Source: Streptococcus uberis
GTDB taxonomy: Bacteria > Bacillota > Bacilli > Lactobacillales > Streptococcaceae
Direction of reading: 5' to 3'
Length of the DNA stretch: 64,000 nt
NCBI RefSeq assembly: GCF_000785785.1
Contig: NZ_JRQN01000004.1
Location: 50,211 to 114,210 of the forward strand
Of the stretch, positions 1-9,965 are shown piece after piece; the first letter of the stretch is position 1, and each line of letters starts with the position of its first letter. The position numbers were made by a program, and so were the translations under genes. Below the pieces are notes generated by a model. The model worked only from the letters and a program-made list of their open reading frames with translations, was not told where the DNA came from and did not search any database.

Positions 1-1593
1 ACTTACTCAATCATTAGTGACTATAGAACAGTCCAAAAAGAAATGGACAAGCGTCTGGAAGAATCAGTTAGGATTCTGCAATCACAAAACTATGTCACAT
101 TACGTGTATTGGAGCAACTGGTTGGCCGATCAGATGATTTTAGCAACTTAACGGACTATATGACGATGAGTCAAAGTGCTTATTTTAACAAAGTGATTAA
201 TGATTGGCAAATGGATCGTAAAACGGTTGCTATACCTAATCAGATGCAAAGGCTATTTGATTTATATCCGGAGATGCAATCCATCATTATCAATTTAGAT
301 GACAATAATCACTACCTTGAAGCCACAAAAGCTCGTAAAACGGGGCAATTTAAAAGTGGAAAACTAGATTTTCTTAGAGGCAATTATATGGTTCAAGCCA
401 TTCGTCACCCAGACAATGGTGAAGTAGAGGGAAGTTTATATTTAACCTTTAAACAACCATCTGTTTCAAAGGCTGAGAGAAATTCACTGATATCAACCTT
501 TGCATTTGATGATTTTGGTCGGGAGCTCTATGATATGACCCCATCAAATCAATCTGATTTAAGCTCATTATTTGGAAATGCCATTAAAAGACAAAGAGAC
601 ATCTATTCCCTAAATCAAGCTAAAGATTATAGGATCAGTGGCAGTGTAGTTGGGAGTTGGTTGACGCTTGTTACGGTCAAAAAAACAACCTTAATAATAA
701 ATGCCATTGAAACTGTTTTGATTTATAGTATTGTTGCAGCCTTTTTAGCCTGGTGTTTGTTGAAACTGTTATTTGGTCTTTTTCGCAATTACATTCAACA
801 AGTCTCAGAAATCACTGATACACTTGATTTAGTTTCTGCAGGAGACCTGTCCTTAAAAATTGACAATAGTCATATGGAATTGGAGTTATTCAATATTTCT
901 GAAGGAATTAATCTCATGTTAGACAACATCAACCAATCCATTGAAGAAATTTATACGCTTGAGGTTGAGCAACGAGATGCTCAGATGAGTGCCTTACAGG
1001 CCCAAATCAATCCACATTTCTTATACAATACGCTAGAGTATGTTAGAATGTATGCCCTTAGCTGTCGCCAAGAAGAATTAGCAGATGTTATTTATGCCTT
1101 TGCAGCCTTACTCAGAAATAATATCAGTAAGGATAAAGTTACTAGTTTAAAAGAAGAACTCGATTTTTGTGAAAAATATATTTATTTGTATCAGATGCGC
1201 TATCCCGAAAGTTTTGCTTATCATGTCGTGGTTGATCCAAGTTTGTCCTCAATTCAAATACCCAAATTTGTTATCCAACCCCTAGTTGAAAATTATTTTG
1301 TTCATGGTATTGATTATAATCGTCGTGACAATGCCCTTAGTATCAAAGCTAAGGACAGTGGTAACTTTATTAAAATCTTGATTGAAGATAATGGAAAAGG
1401 TGTTTCAGATAATGATATCAGGCGGATTGAAGATAATTTAAGAAAAAATGGTAAAAGCGATAAGACATCGATTGGCTTAGAAAATGTTTATTTGCGCTTG
1501 ATGACTTATTTTAAAGATGATTTAATTTGGTCAATAGGACATTCAAAAGCAGGTGGCTTTAAGATAGAGATTACATTTAGAAAGGAAGTCTAA
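1..1593 (+). CDS. Sensor histidine kinase, YesM-like (5' end cut off by window)
   Basis: Membrane histidine kinase that would phosphorylate the response regulator encoded next. The frame is open to base 1, so the true start lies outside; the first in-frame ATG is at 43. The visible part has an extracytoplasmic sensing region, a membrane segment (ETVLIYSIVAAFLAW), a HAMP-like linker, an H-box of the His_kinase family (QINPHFLYNTLEYVR), an N-box-like VENYFVHG and G-boxes DNGKGV and SIGLENVYLRL. Its stop overlaps the ATG of the next gene by one base, so the pair is translationally coupled. YesM/YesN systems usually sense carbohydrates; control of the adjacent glycosidase is inferred from position. 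Confidence 0.9.
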   Translation, partial: TYSIISDYRTVQKEMDKRLEESVRILQSQNYVTLRVLEQLVGRSDDFSNLTDYMTMSQSAYFNKVINDWQMDRKTVAIPNQMQRLFDLYPEMQSIIINLDDNNHYLEATKARKTGQFKSGKLDFLRGNYMVQAIRHPDNGEVEGSLYLTFKQPSVSKAERNSLISTFAFDDFGRELYDMTPSNQSDLSSLFGNAIKRQRDIYSLNQAKDYRISGSVVGSWLTLVTVKKTTLIINAIETVLIYSIVAAFLAWCLLKLLFGLFRNYIQQVSEITDTLDLVSAGDLSLKIDNSHMELELFNISEGINLMLDNINQSIEEIYTLEVEQRDAQMSALQAQINPHFLYNTLEYVRMYALSCRQEELADVIYAFAALLRNNISKDKVTSLKEELDFCEKYIYLYQMRYPESFAYHVVVDPSLSSIQIPKFVIQPLVENYFVHGIDYNRRDNALSIKAKDSGNFIKILIEDNGKGVSDNDIRRIEDNLRKNGKSDKTSIGLENVYLRLMTYFKDDLIWSIGHSKAGGFKIEITFRKEV

Positions 1594-3071
1594 TGTACAA
1601 AGTACTCTTAGTAGACGATGAATACATGATTTTGCAAGGGCTTCAACTTATCATTGATTGGCAATCGTTGGGATTTGAAGTTATTGGGACAGCTAAGTCA
1701 GCAAAAGAAGCCTTAAGACTGTTAAGTGATATTCGCGTTGACCTGATGATTTCCGATGTCAATATGCCAGAAATGACTGGATTGCAGTTGATTGAAGAAG
1801 CAACAAAGCTTTATCCTAACTTACAAACGATGATTTTGTCAGGCTATCAAGAATTTGATTTTGTTAAGCGAGCCATTGAACTGGAAAGCAGAGCTTATCT
1901 TCTAAAGCCGATTAATAAAGATGAATTAAAAGAAAAACTTGTAACCGTTAAAAACACTCTTGACCAACACATGATTGAACGAAAAAAGCAAACAGGATAT
2001 GACGAATATCTTGTTAAACAATGGTTACTGGATGAGTTAAGTGAGTCTGATTTTGAGGAGCATCTGGCAAATAAGTATCAGTTGAAGAATACCTCTTTCA
2101 CGGTGCTATATATTGACTATGCTAGAGAACTTGAAAACTTACGGAGCTATTTTAAACAAAACATGCAAGAATTACCACTCGTCATTACTCAAGATAAAAA
2201 GGTATTTTATGCTATTTTAGTTGGCAACCGTTTACTGATTAAATCATTTGTAGAAGACTTGCAGCAAACCTTTCAAGCTGATCTGATACAATTAATTTTG
2301 GCTGAAACAGTTACGGATTGGGAAAATGTATATGATAGCTACAATCAGGTTCAAAGTCATCTCTTTTATAATAAACAAGTTAAGGGAAGTGCGATCAGCC
2401 ACACTATTTTTCCAAGTTCGGAACTACAATTTTTATCATTCAATAAAGCATTGATGATTGGTGACAAGCCGACGATCTTAAGTAAATTAGATGCCATATT
2501 TGAAGAAATGGCAGAGCTAGGCTATAGTCCTGAGGATGTTAAACATGTTTCCTTTTTGCTGTTTTTAGATATCTATCGTAAATTTCCAATTTTAGACAAA
2601 ACGACCTACTCAGCTATGCTTGAAACCATTCATACTAGTAAACATATTGATCGCATTCAATCAGAACTGGTTAGATTATTAGAGTTAACTAGTCAAGATA
2701 ATCCACCACAAAAGCGGTTTTCAGAACTTGTTAGTGAAACTATTTCATATATTACACAGTCATACTCAGAGGATTTGAGTTTAAAATACGTGGCAGATAA
2801 ATTGCATGTTAATGGTGTATATCTTGGTCAATGTTTTAAAAACGAAACAGAGCAGAGCTTTGCCCAGTATTTGAACCAAGTTAGAATTCAAAAAGCACAG
2901 CAACTGCTCTTGTATACCAATCACTCCATCAGTGAGATTGCCTTTGAAATAGGTTATAACACTAATCATTATTTTATAAAAATGTTTAAGAAATTAAATG
3001 GATTGTCGCCAAAGGAATTTAGAGACTGTTATCGGGATAATTATTATTCCATAAATGATAATAAGAATTGA
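1593..3071 (+). CDS. AraC-type response regulator, YesN-like
   Basis: Transcription regulator partnered with the preceding kinase. The N-terminal receiver domain (about 1-120) has the acidic pocket VDDE and phospho-acceptor D55 in ISDVNMPEM. The middle region (about 130-370) is poorly conserved. The C-terminus (about 385-485) is a double helix-turn-helix AraC domain (YVADKLHVNGVYLGQCFK, ISEIAFEIGYNTNHYFIKMF). 492 aa is normal for the YesN group. It overlaps the kinase stop by one base, and its stop lies a few bases before the next ORF. It probably activates the glycosidase gene downstream, though no binding site was identified. Confidence 0.93.
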   Translation: MYKVLLVDDEYMILQGLQLIIDWQSLGFEVIGTAKSAKEALRLLSDIRVDLMISDVNMPEMTGLQLIEEATKLYPNLQTMILSGYQEFDFVKRAIELESRAYLLKPINKDELKEKLVTVKNTLDQHMIERKKQTGYDEYLVKQWLLDELSESDFEEHLANKYQLKNTSFTVLYIDYARELENLRSYFKQNMQELPLVITQDKKVFYAILVGNRLLIKSFVEDLQQTFQADLIQLILAETVTDWENVYDSYNQVQSHLFYNKQVKGSAISHTIFPSSELQFLSFNKALMIGDKPTILSKLDAIFEEMAELGYSPEDVKHVSFLLFLDIYRKFPILDKTTYSAMLETIHTSKHIDRIQSELVRLLELTSQDNPPQKRFSELVSETISYITQSYSEDLSLKYVADKLHVNGVYLGQCFKNETEQSFAQYLNQVRIQKAQQLLLYTNHSISEIAFEIGYNTNHYFIKMFKKLNGLSPKEFRDCYRDNYYSINDNKN

Positions 3072-3082
3072 AGAGAATTGAT

Positions 3083-6000
3083 ATGAAAAAACGTTTAGAA
3101 GAAATAAATTATCAAATAGTGGATAAAGTAGGGAGAAGACAAGACTTTAACTCACATTGGCGATTTCTTTATGGTGATTTTAAAGAATTGGAAAAGGTCG
3201 ATTTTGATGATAGCTATGCACAAGAAATAACTCTACCACATGATTTTAGTCGGGATCAACCTTACACCAAAAATGGAGAAGCCGAAAGTGGTTATAAACT
3301 TGGTGGAATTGGTTGGTACCGAAAAGGATTTTGGATAGCACAGTCTCTTAAAGACTGTCGCATTTGTCTAACCGTTGAGGGAGCCTACTTGGAAAGTCAA
3401 GTATTTGTAAATGGTTGTTTAGTTGGAGAACATCTCAATGGCTATTTGGCCTTTACGTATGATATTAGTGATTTTGTTACTATCGGGGATAAAAACACCA
3501 TTGCTATTCGCTGCCATAACCCGATTCCAAATTCAAGGTGGTACTCCGGTTCAGGACTCTACCGTTCAGTGACACTCTCAGTAATCCCTTTCGACCATAT
3601 CAAAGAAGAATCAGTACAGATTGATTGGACCAATCAAGAAGAAGTTGTGACAAGCCATCAGCCTTTACAGTTGGAAATATCTGGCACTTTATCTGATTTA
3701 AAAGAGGTAGCAGATTTCAAAGACTATCAGTTAATGCTTGATATTTGGAGCTTAAATCGCTCAGGAAAGAGCGGTCGAAAACTTATTCAAGGATTGTATC
3801 CCTTAAAGGAAGCTATCAGAGATCACTCATTTCTACTATCACTCAATATAGTTGGTATTGAGCTCTGGTCACCAGAAACCCCTAACTTGTATCAATTCAG
3901 GTTGTCTTTATTAATAAATCAAGATGTAAAAGATGACATAACAATCGAAACAGGCTTTCGAATGATTCAAAAGAAACCTAAGCGCGGACTATACCTTAAT
4001 GGACAAGCTTATAAACTAAAAGGTGTTTGTTTGCATCATGACCAAGGAGGTTTAGGAGCATGTGCCTATCCTGATGCAATTGAACGTCAATTAGTGCTCC
4101 TAAAACAAATGGGAGCTAATGCCATTCGTTTGGCCCATAATCCAAGTGCTCGCATTATTAAAACCTTATCCGATAGACTTGGTTTCTTAGTGATTGAAGA
4201 AGCTTTTGATACCTGGTTATATGCAAAAAATGAGAATATATTTGATTTCTCAAGATACTTTACTCAGCCTCTAGGAAGGCAAAATTGTCATTACTTGCAA
4301 GCTAAAGTAGATAGTCGCATGACATGGGGCCACTATATTTTACAAAATATGATTATCAAAAGTAGGCATCACCCTTCTATATTGGCTTGGTCTATCGGAA
4401 ATGAATTATTGGAAGGCTTTTCTGGCGATGTGTCATCTTATCCAGAGATACTTAACCAATTACTGGAATGGGTATTAGAAGTTGACCGTCATCATTTTAT
4501 TACAATTGGTGATAATAAGGTGAAAGATCCTCAATTTGTCTGGTATAAGGTGATTGAAAAAATCATGGATAATCTGAGTCAAGTTGAGGGTAATCTGTCA
4601 TTGATTGGTTTAAATTATGCTAAGGGTAAGGACTATGATTGCCTACAAGTCCAACACCCAACTTGGTTTTTATATGGTTCAGAAACAGTTTCAGCAGTCA
4701 ATTCAAGATCAGTCTATCACCTTAAGCATCAAGAGCAAAGCACTTTGTATGAATTGACTTCTTATGATCAGTCGACAGTGGAATGGGGAGATTTAGCAAG
4801 TCAGGCTTGGTATGATGTTATTACTAGAGACTTTGTCGCAGGTGAATTTGTTTGGACAGGGTTTGATTATCTAGGGGAGCCAACTCCTTGGAATAACATT
4901 GCTCCAGGTGTAACAGGAACATGGCCGTCACCCAAACACTCTTATTTTGGCATTATTGATACAGCAGGATTTCCAAAAGATTCTTATTATTTCTACCAAA
5001 GCCAATGGGCAACACAAGCAACATGCTTACATCTGTTGCCCATTTGGGATGAAAAGGTCATTACTCAAACAGCAACAGGTCACGTTGACGTAGTTGTTTA
5101 TAGTAATGCCGCAAGTGTCAGACTTTTCTTATTTGATCAAGATGGGCAGAAAAAAGACCTCGGAGAAAAGCATTTTTCAAAACGGGAAACGACAAGTGGA
5201 CACACTTATCAGATCCTTCAGCCCGAAGAAAATCACTCAATAAGTGGACAAAACTTATATCTTACTTGGCAAGTTCCTTTTATAAAGGGGCAACTAAAAG
5301 CAATTGCTTACGATGACAAAGGCCGAGTAATCTCTGAAACAACTGGTAGAAATCTTGTAAGAGGATTTGGTCCAGCACATCATTTACAAGTAAGAGAAGA
5401 GGCCATTTTAAGTGGTAATCAAAAAAGAAAATTACTGTATCTGGTCATCAATCTAATGGATAGAAATGACGAAATAGTCCTAACTGATGATTGTCTGGTT
5501 CATGTTTCAGTCAGTGGTCCGGCTGAATTGATTGCTTTAGATAATGCAAATCCAATTGACCACAGTTTCTATAACGTGGCAGATAAGAAGACTTTTAAAG
5601 GAAAACTGTTAGCTATTTTACGACTTAATGGCCAAGCAGGCCAAATAGAGGTCACTGTATCAAGTAAGGGTAAAACATCAGCTAAGTTTAACAAACCAGT
5701 GAGAATTTTGGAAACTAGCCAATTAGCTATACCACCTCTTGCTAAACTATACCAGGAATTGGGACCTTTAAAATATGAACAAGGTGTCCTTTCTTTTGAT
5801 GCTAAAACAAATGAGAACCAGTTTACGAAGTCAATTAATCCTGCCACTATTTCAAGTCAGCAAACCCTCAACTTACTTGTTAAGAGTGGTGATGATATTA
5901 TCCTACCACAGTATTTTCAACCAGTGGCTACTAATGGGAAGTTGCTCTCCTTGGTGTTACCTATTCAGTGGGATTTTTCAAGAACAAAGGATTCAACCTA

Positions 6001-6406
6001 TTTTGGTCGTTCTGTCCATCTCAATCAAGAAGTTCACATTCAATTGACTGTCTATTTTAAAGGAGTTAGTTATCAGTTAAATCAAGATATCAGTCAAATG
6101 GCCAAAACAGAGCTAGTTAAGACTGGCACGGGGGATAGTCTGTTGCGCTACCAGTATGATACTGTCCAAAATATTGCAGCAATCAGTCTTAATGACCCAT
6201 CAAATCTAGAAGAAGACGTTTTTCTTCGTTTATATCTGTCAAAATCGCAGTGTTCTTATCATGTTAATTTAAAAGAACTCAATAAAAAAGGTTCCTATTA
6301 CTATTTTGATAAAGCCTATCCAGCAATGATGGTTACGCTTCAGTTTGCGAAAGGAAAGAAAGTAAAGTCAGAACACATAGGTATATGGACAGTAACAGCA
6401 CTCTAA
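3083..6406 (+). CDS. Glycoside hydrolase family 2, probable beta-galactosidase
   Basis: Large (1107 aa) intracellular glycosidase with no signal peptide. It has a GH2 sugar-binding domain (LPHDFS, GGIGWYRK, NGYLAFTYDIS), an immunoglobulin-like domain, and a TIM barrel with the likely acid/base E441 in WSIGNELLEG and the likely nucleophile E534 in LYGSETVSA. Long beta-rich C-terminal domains follow. ATG 3083 is preferred over TTG 3068 because GAAGAG lies upstream of the ATG while the TTG has no Shine-Dalgarno and overlaps the regulator stop. Exact substrate specificity (galactoside or another glycoside) cannot be read from sequence. It forms an operon with the two-component genes and is followed by a strong hairpin. 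Confidence 0.85.
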   Translation: MKKRLEEINYQIVDKVGRRQDFNSHWRFLYGDFKELEKVDFDDSYAQEITLPHDFSRDQPYTKNGEAESGYKLGGIGWYRKGFWIAQSLKDCRICLTVEGAYLESQVFVNGCLVGEHLNGYLAFTYDISDFVTIGDKNTIAIRCHNPIPNSRWYSGSGLYRSVTLSVIPFDHIKEESVQIDWTNQEEVVTSHQPLQLEISGTLSDLKEVADFKDYQLMLDIWSLNRSGKSGRKLIQGLYPLKEAIRDHSFLLSLNIVGIELWSPETPNLYQFRLSLLINQDVKDDITIETGFRMIQKKPKRGLYLNGQAYKLKGVCLHHDQGGLGACAYPDAIERQLVLLKQMGANAIRLAHNPSARIIKTLSDRLGFLVIEEAFDTWLYAKNENIFDFSRYFTQPLGRQNCHYLQAKVDSRMTWGHYILQNMIIKSRHHPSILAWSIGNELLEGFSGDVSSYPEILNQLLEWVLEVDRHHFITIGDNKVKDPQFVWYKVIEKIMDNLSQVEGNLSLIGLNYAKGKDYDCLQVQHPTWFLYGSETVSAVNSRSVYHLKHQEQSTLYELTSYDQSTVEWGDLASQAWYDVITRDFVAGEFVWTGFDYLGEPTPWNNIAPGVTGTWPSPKHSYFGIIDTAGFPKDSYYFYQSQWATQATCLHLLPIWDEKVITQTATGHVDVVVYSNAASVRLFLFDQDGQKKDLGEKHFSKRETTSGHTYQILQPEENHSISGQNLYLTWQVPFIKGQLKAIAYDDKGRVISETTGRNLVRGFGPAHHLQVREEAILSGNQKRKLLYLVINLMDRNDEIVLTDDCLVHVSVSGPAELIALDNANPIDHSFYNVADKKTFKGKLLAILRLNGQAGQIEVTVSSKGKTSAKFNKPVRILETSQLAIPPLAKLYQELGPLKYEQGVLSFDAKTNENQFTKSINPATISSQQTLNLLVKSGDDIILPQYFQPVATNGKLLSLVLPIQWDFSRTKDSTYFGRSVHLNQEVHIQLTVYFKGVSYQLNQDISQMAKTELVKTGTGDSLLRYQYDTVQNIAAISLNDPSNLEEDVFLRLYLSKSQCSYHVNLKELNKKGSYYYFDKAYPAMMVTLQFAKGKKVKSEHIGIWTVTAL

Positions 6407-6436
6407 ATTGTAGTTACTAATGAGACAGAATTATCC

Positions 6437-6475
6437 TTTAAAACGCTAGATTTCTTAGGAATCTAGCGTTTTAAA
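6437..6475. terminator. Hairpin terminator after the GH2 operon
   Basis: Perfect 16-bp inverted repeat (6437-6452 and 6460-6475) with a 7-nt loop, 30 bp after the GH2 stop. A/T-rich outer stem bases would act as U-tracts in both directions. Confidence 0.75.
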
Positions 6476-6750
6476 AGCCCCTTTAGTAATTTTAAGTTTT
6501 CAGCTGTTTAAATAATGCAGGATGACTATGTCAAAGAGTCTGTCACATTGGGGATTGGGGATATGATTAAATAATATAAATTTTGTTATTTTTTTAACTA
6601 ATCATCTGAATCACAAAAAATAGGATATAATATAAGGGTATGTCAACTTTTGCTTTAGATATCATCACATTTCCCTTATCTATTAGTGTGTATCGAATGC
6701 TTAATAAGTGATTCAATATCAGCTAAGATATTAGGTTAAGATGGATTGTA
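6476..6750. other. Intergenic region without recognised gene
   Basis: About 275 AT-rich bases between the GH2 terminator and the MFS promoter. Short open frames lack ribosome sites; I recognise no gene or RNA. Confidence 0.5.
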
Positions 6751-6778
6751 TTGACATCATACAATGGCAATTTAAAAT
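6751..6778 (+). promoter_or_regulatory. Sigma-70-type promoter for MFS-aroE
   Basis: TTGACA (6751-6756), 16-bp spacer, TAAAAT (6773-6778). An AAAGGAG ribosome site follows just before ATG 6800. Confidence 0.7.
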
Positions 6779-6799
6779 AAAATTAATAAAGGAGTATCC

Positions 6800-8029
6800 A
6801 TGAAAAATAAATTCTTACCGACAATTGGCTCATTATATGTCAATTATATTTTTCAAGGTATTGCAACAATTATCATTTCCCAAAACATGAGCTTATTCCA
6901 AGACAGATGGCATTCGTCAATTAGTCAAATTACTTTAGTCATCAGTGCTGTTGGATTTGGTCGGATTTTAAGTATCAATTTAGCAGGTCTCTTATCTGAT
7001 GCCTTAGGCAGACGTAAAGCTGTTATTTTAGGGGCTCTCTCCTATGTCATTTTTTACTTAGGACTCGTCTTTTCTCCGTCATATCTTTTAGCATTTGTCT
7101 TTGCCATTTTTGCAGGAATTGGCAATTCATTTTTAGATACAGCGACCTATCCCACTGTGGTTGAGGCTTCAGAGAGTCATCAAAATAATGGGGCCTTAAG
7201 TGTCCTAAACAAGTCCTTTATCTCAATGGGGCAATTTTTACTCCCTATTATCACCAGTTTTCTAATTAAACAGCATTTATTCTTTGGCTGGACCTTCTTA
7301 GTCTCGGCTGGTCTACTTCTTGTGAATTGTCTCTTTTTAGCGCGTCTACCATTTCCTGCAATGTCTAGTGGCGAAAAAGCTAATAGCTTGCCGGCATCAA
7401 ATTCTAAAGAGCACGTGACTGTCTCAGCTAATGGAGCTAAGTTTGCCATAGAAGGTATTTGTCTCCTTGTATTCTCACTGGTCTCAGTTTCCTTATTTAA
7501 TATTTTTATCATTTGGGTGCCAACTTTTGCAGATCAAATAGTTGGAGTGTCTAAAACGAATAGTTTGATGTTTGTCAGTCTTTATAGCATATGTTCCTTT
7601 ACCTCTGTCTTTTTAACCTCGGCTATTATCAAAAAGGGAGTTAATGTTGTTCACTTCATCATTACTTGTACAACCTTGACTGCTCTAGCCTTAATTACCA
7701 TGTTAGTCTTACCAAATATGATAACCTTGATTTTAGCAACAGTTGCCATTGGCTTTTTTGCAGCAGGTGGGATTTGGCAACTTGGACTGGTTGTCCTTCT
7801 TGAATTTTTCCCAAATCACAGGGGTCGGATTACCAGCTATTACTCATTAGCAACCTCGCTTTCTGTTATGGCAATTCCATATCTTACGGGGATTCTTGCA
7901 GAAAAGAACATTGAGTTAGTTTTCGTTTTATTAGCCGCTTTGGCTATTTTAGGAAGCTTGGTTCAAATAATTGTTTCTTATCGCTACAACAAGGTTTTTC
8001 ATAGTAGCGCAGCTATTAACAACTTATAA
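6800..8029 (+). CDS. MFS transporter
   Basis: 409-aa hydrophobic protein with about twelve membrane helices and the MFS loop signature between helices 2 and 3 ([15 protein letters not shown]), ending in a cytoplasmic basic tail. The next gene (aroE) starts 17 bases downstream, so the two are almost certainly co-transcribed. A role in uptake or exchange of shikimate-type or quinate-type compounds is a reasonable guess from context only; the sequence does not define the substrate. Confidence 0.88.
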   Translation: MKNKFLPTIGSLYVNYIFQGIATIIISQNMSLFQDRWHSSISQITLVISAVGFGRILSINLAGLLSDALGRRKAVILGALSYVIFYLGLVFSPSYLLAFVFAIFAGIGNSFLDTATYPTVVEASESHQNNGALSVLNKSFISMGQFLLPIITSFLIKQHLFFGWTFLVSAGLLLVNCLFLARLPFPAMSSGEKANSLPASNSKEHVTVSANGAKFAIEGICLLVFSLVSVSLFNIFIIWVPTFADQIVGVSKTNSLMFVSLYSICSFTSVFLTSAIIKKGVNVVHFIITCTTLTALALITMLVLPNMITLILATVAIGFFAAGGIWQLGLVVLLEFFPNHRGRITSYYSLATSLSVMAIPYLTGILAEKNIELVFVLLAALAILGSLVQIIVSYRYNKVFHSSAAINNL

Positions 8030-8046
8030 AAAGAAAGGGTCCGATC

Positions 8047-8928
8047 ATGTCAGAACGTTTATCCGGTCACACTTTATTGATTTCGTTGATTGCCAATCCT
8101 ATCCGTCACAGTTTATCTCCAAAAATGCATAATGAATCCTTTGCTAAACTTGGCTTAGATTATGCCTATCTGGCTTTTGAAGTTGATAATGCTGAACTTG
8201 AAGATGCTGTGGCGGGTATTCGAGCATTAGGGATTCGAGGCTCCAATGTTTCCATGCCAAACAAACAGACCATTATTCCCTATTTGGATGAACTGTCGCC
8301 AGCAGCTGAGCTAGTTGGTGCTGTTAATACAGTTGTGAATAAAGACGGAAAAGGTCATCTTGTTGGCTACATTACGGATGGAACGGGGGCAGTTCGTGCC
8401 CTAGCAGAAGAAGGTGTTGACATCAAGGATCAAATCATTACCTTGGCAGGAGCAGGCGGGGCAGGAACTGCCATTGCTGTGCAACTAGGACTTGATGGCG
8501 CAAAAGAAGTGCATATCTTCAACCAACAAGATCAGTTCTTTGCTAATGCGGATAAAACGGTTGACAAGATTAATCAAATGACTCAAACCAAGGTCACACT
8601 TAGTGATATAGCAGATCAAGTAGCTTTTAAGGAATCTATCGCGAAATCAAGTATTTATATTGATGCAACTGGCGTTGGGATGAAACCATTGGAGAAGCAA
8701 AGCTTGATAACTGATCCGCAAGTGATCCGGCCTGATTTAGTTGTTTTTGATGTCGTTTATAGCCCTGCTGAGACTGAATTACTCAAGTTTGCCAAAAAAC
8801 ATGGTGCTAAAAAAGCTATCAATGGATTGGGCATGATGCTCTATCAAGGAGCAGAAGCCTTCAAGTTATTTACTGGCGAAGATATGCCAGTTGATTATAT
8901 CCGTGACTTGCTCTTTTGCGACAATTAA
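8047..8928 (+). CDS. aroE: Shikimate (or quinate/shikimate) dehydrogenase
   Basis: Catalyses reversible NAD(P)-dependent reduction of 3-dehydroshikimate to shikimate in the cytoplasm. Substrate-binding motifs [13 protein letters not shown] and NVSMPNKQ (with the catalytic-type lysine) come first, then AVNTVV and the nucleotide-binding loop AGAGGAGTA. The C-terminus has [13 protein letters not shown]. 293 aa is typical. Linkage to an MFS transporter rather than to other aro genes suggests it may be a second, catabolic or scavenging paralogue (YdiB/quinate type), which cannot be settled here. It is followed by a clear terminator. Confidence 0.93.
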   Translation: MSERLSGHTLLISLIANPIRHSLSPKMHNESFAKLGLDYAYLAFEVDNAELEDAVAGIRALGIRGSNVSMPNKQTIIPYLDELSPAAELVGAVNTVVNKDGKGHLVGYITDGTGAVRALAEEGVDIKDQIITLAGAGGAGTAIAVQLGLDGAKEVHIFNQQDQFFANADKTVDKINQMTQTKVTLSDIADQVAFKESIAKSSIYIDATGVGMKPLEKQSLITDPQVIRPDLVVFDVVYSPAETELLKFAKKHGAKKAINGLGMMLYQGAEAFKLFTGEDMPVDYIRDLLFCDN

Positions 8929-9030
8929 GTCAGAACTCATTTTCTTAAGCATTATATCCTCTGGCTATACAAATCAAACGATCAGTTTATTTTAAGCATC
9001 CTAGGTTAAACTTTTTGTTATAGCATCACT

Positions 9031-9064
9031 AAAGAATAAATGCTATGGCATTTATTCTTTTTTT
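9031..9064 (+). terminator. Terminator of the MFS-aroE operon
   Basis: Perfect 13-bp stem (9031-9043 / 9048-9060), 4-nt loop, T-tract to 9064. It overlaps the longest open frame of the next gene, which argues for that gene starting later. Confidence 0.85.
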
Positions 9065-9117
9065 CTGATATGCTTATTACTGTTGACTATTTAAAAAATA
9101 CAAATAAAAGGATGCTT

Positions 9118-9726
9118 ATGTTTACCAATTTTATTAACTTGATTTTAACTCAGTATGGGATTTATGCCTTTCTGATCATTTTCTTAATTATTTTTGTAGA
9201 AACGGGCTTGGTTTTCTTTCCCTTTTTACCAGGAGATTCTCTGCTTTTTATGACTGGGGCTTTTATTGCAAAAAGTGCTTATAATCCAATTCCTTTTCTC
9301 ATTATTCTTGCTATTGCAGCAATATTGGGAGATTTTGTGAATTATACTTTAGGTAGAAAATATGGCTTGGCTTTGAGAAAAGTTCCCTTCTTTGGGAAAT
9401 TTATTAAGGATAGTCATATTACTGAGACAGAGCATTTCTTCCAAAAGTATGGTAATATTGCTATTTCTTTAGGCCGTTTTGTTCCTATTGTTAGAACTTT
9501 TATTCCGTTTATCTCAGGAATAGGTAAAATGGATCCCAAGAAATTTTTCATCTTTAACTGCATTGGAGGTTTATCTTGGGTCATCATTGGTATTTTATCT
9601 GGCTTCTTCTTTGGCAGTATACCATTTGTCAAAGCTCACTTTGAGTTGATTATGTTAGCTATCGTCTTCGTCTCAGTACTTCCGATTATTTTCATGGTCA
9701 TCAAACGCCAAATCAATAAAGCATAG
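9118..9726 (+). CDS. DedA/SNARE-associated family membrane protein
   Basis: 202-aa integral membrane protein of the DedA superfamily, whose members act in membrane homeostasis and lipid-carrier recycling. Family motifs are visible: ETGLVFFPFLPGDSLL, GDFVNYTLGRKYG and GRFVPIVRTFIPFISG, with the conserved acidic and arginine residues. The open frame runs back to 9040, but the preceding terminator lies across that start. AAAGGA stands at a proper distance from ATG 9118, so that start is chosen. It appears monocistronic, bounded by hairpins on both sides. Confidence 0.9.
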   Translation: MFTNFINLILTQYGIYAFLIIFLIIFVETGLVFFPFLPGDSLLFMTGAFIAKSAYNPIPFLIILAIAAILGDFVNYTLGRKYGLALRKVPFFGKFIKDSHITETEHFFQKYGNIAISLGRFVPIVRTFIPFISGIGKMDPKKFFIFNCIGGLSWVIIGILSGFFFGSIPFVKAHFELIMLAIVFVSVLPIIFMVIKRQINKA

Positions 9727-9728
9727 CA

Positions 9729-9755
9729 AAAAAAGAGGTTGCCCTCTTTTTTATT
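9729..9755 (+). terminator. Terminator after the DedA gene
   Basis: AAAAAAGAGG / CCTCTTTTTT stem (9729-9738 / 9743-9752) with a 4-nt loop directly after the stop codon. Confidence 0.85.
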
Positions 9756-9905
9756 ATTCTTTTAAATCACGAAAATCAAACTTTTGAACTCATTTGATGG
9801 GACAAAAGACTATATATCAATCAGTTAAGGGAATTATTAAAACAGCATAAAGTTATTGTATCTTTATTTTAATTCAATAATTTGCATCGCGTTAACAAAA
9901 TTGAA

Positions 9906-9935
9906 TTGATAAGAGGTGCTTAATTATTTTATGAT
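9906..9935 (+). promoter_or_regulatory. Candidate promoter of the cell-wall protease
   Basis: TTGATA (9906-9911), 18-bp spacer, TATGAT (9930-9935), about 30 bp before the GTG start; a GGAGG ribosome site follows. Confidence 0.45.
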
Positions 9936-9965
9936 AATAGTAATGATTAAAATGGAGGATTTTTC

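Noticed and set aside
3068..3082. TTG start for the GH2 gene
   Set aside because: No ribosome site, overlaps the regulator stop; ATG 3083 has a proper purine-rich site.
9040..9117. Longer N-terminus for the DedA protein
   Set aside because: Lies within the aroE terminator; ATG 9118 has the ribosome site and matches family length.
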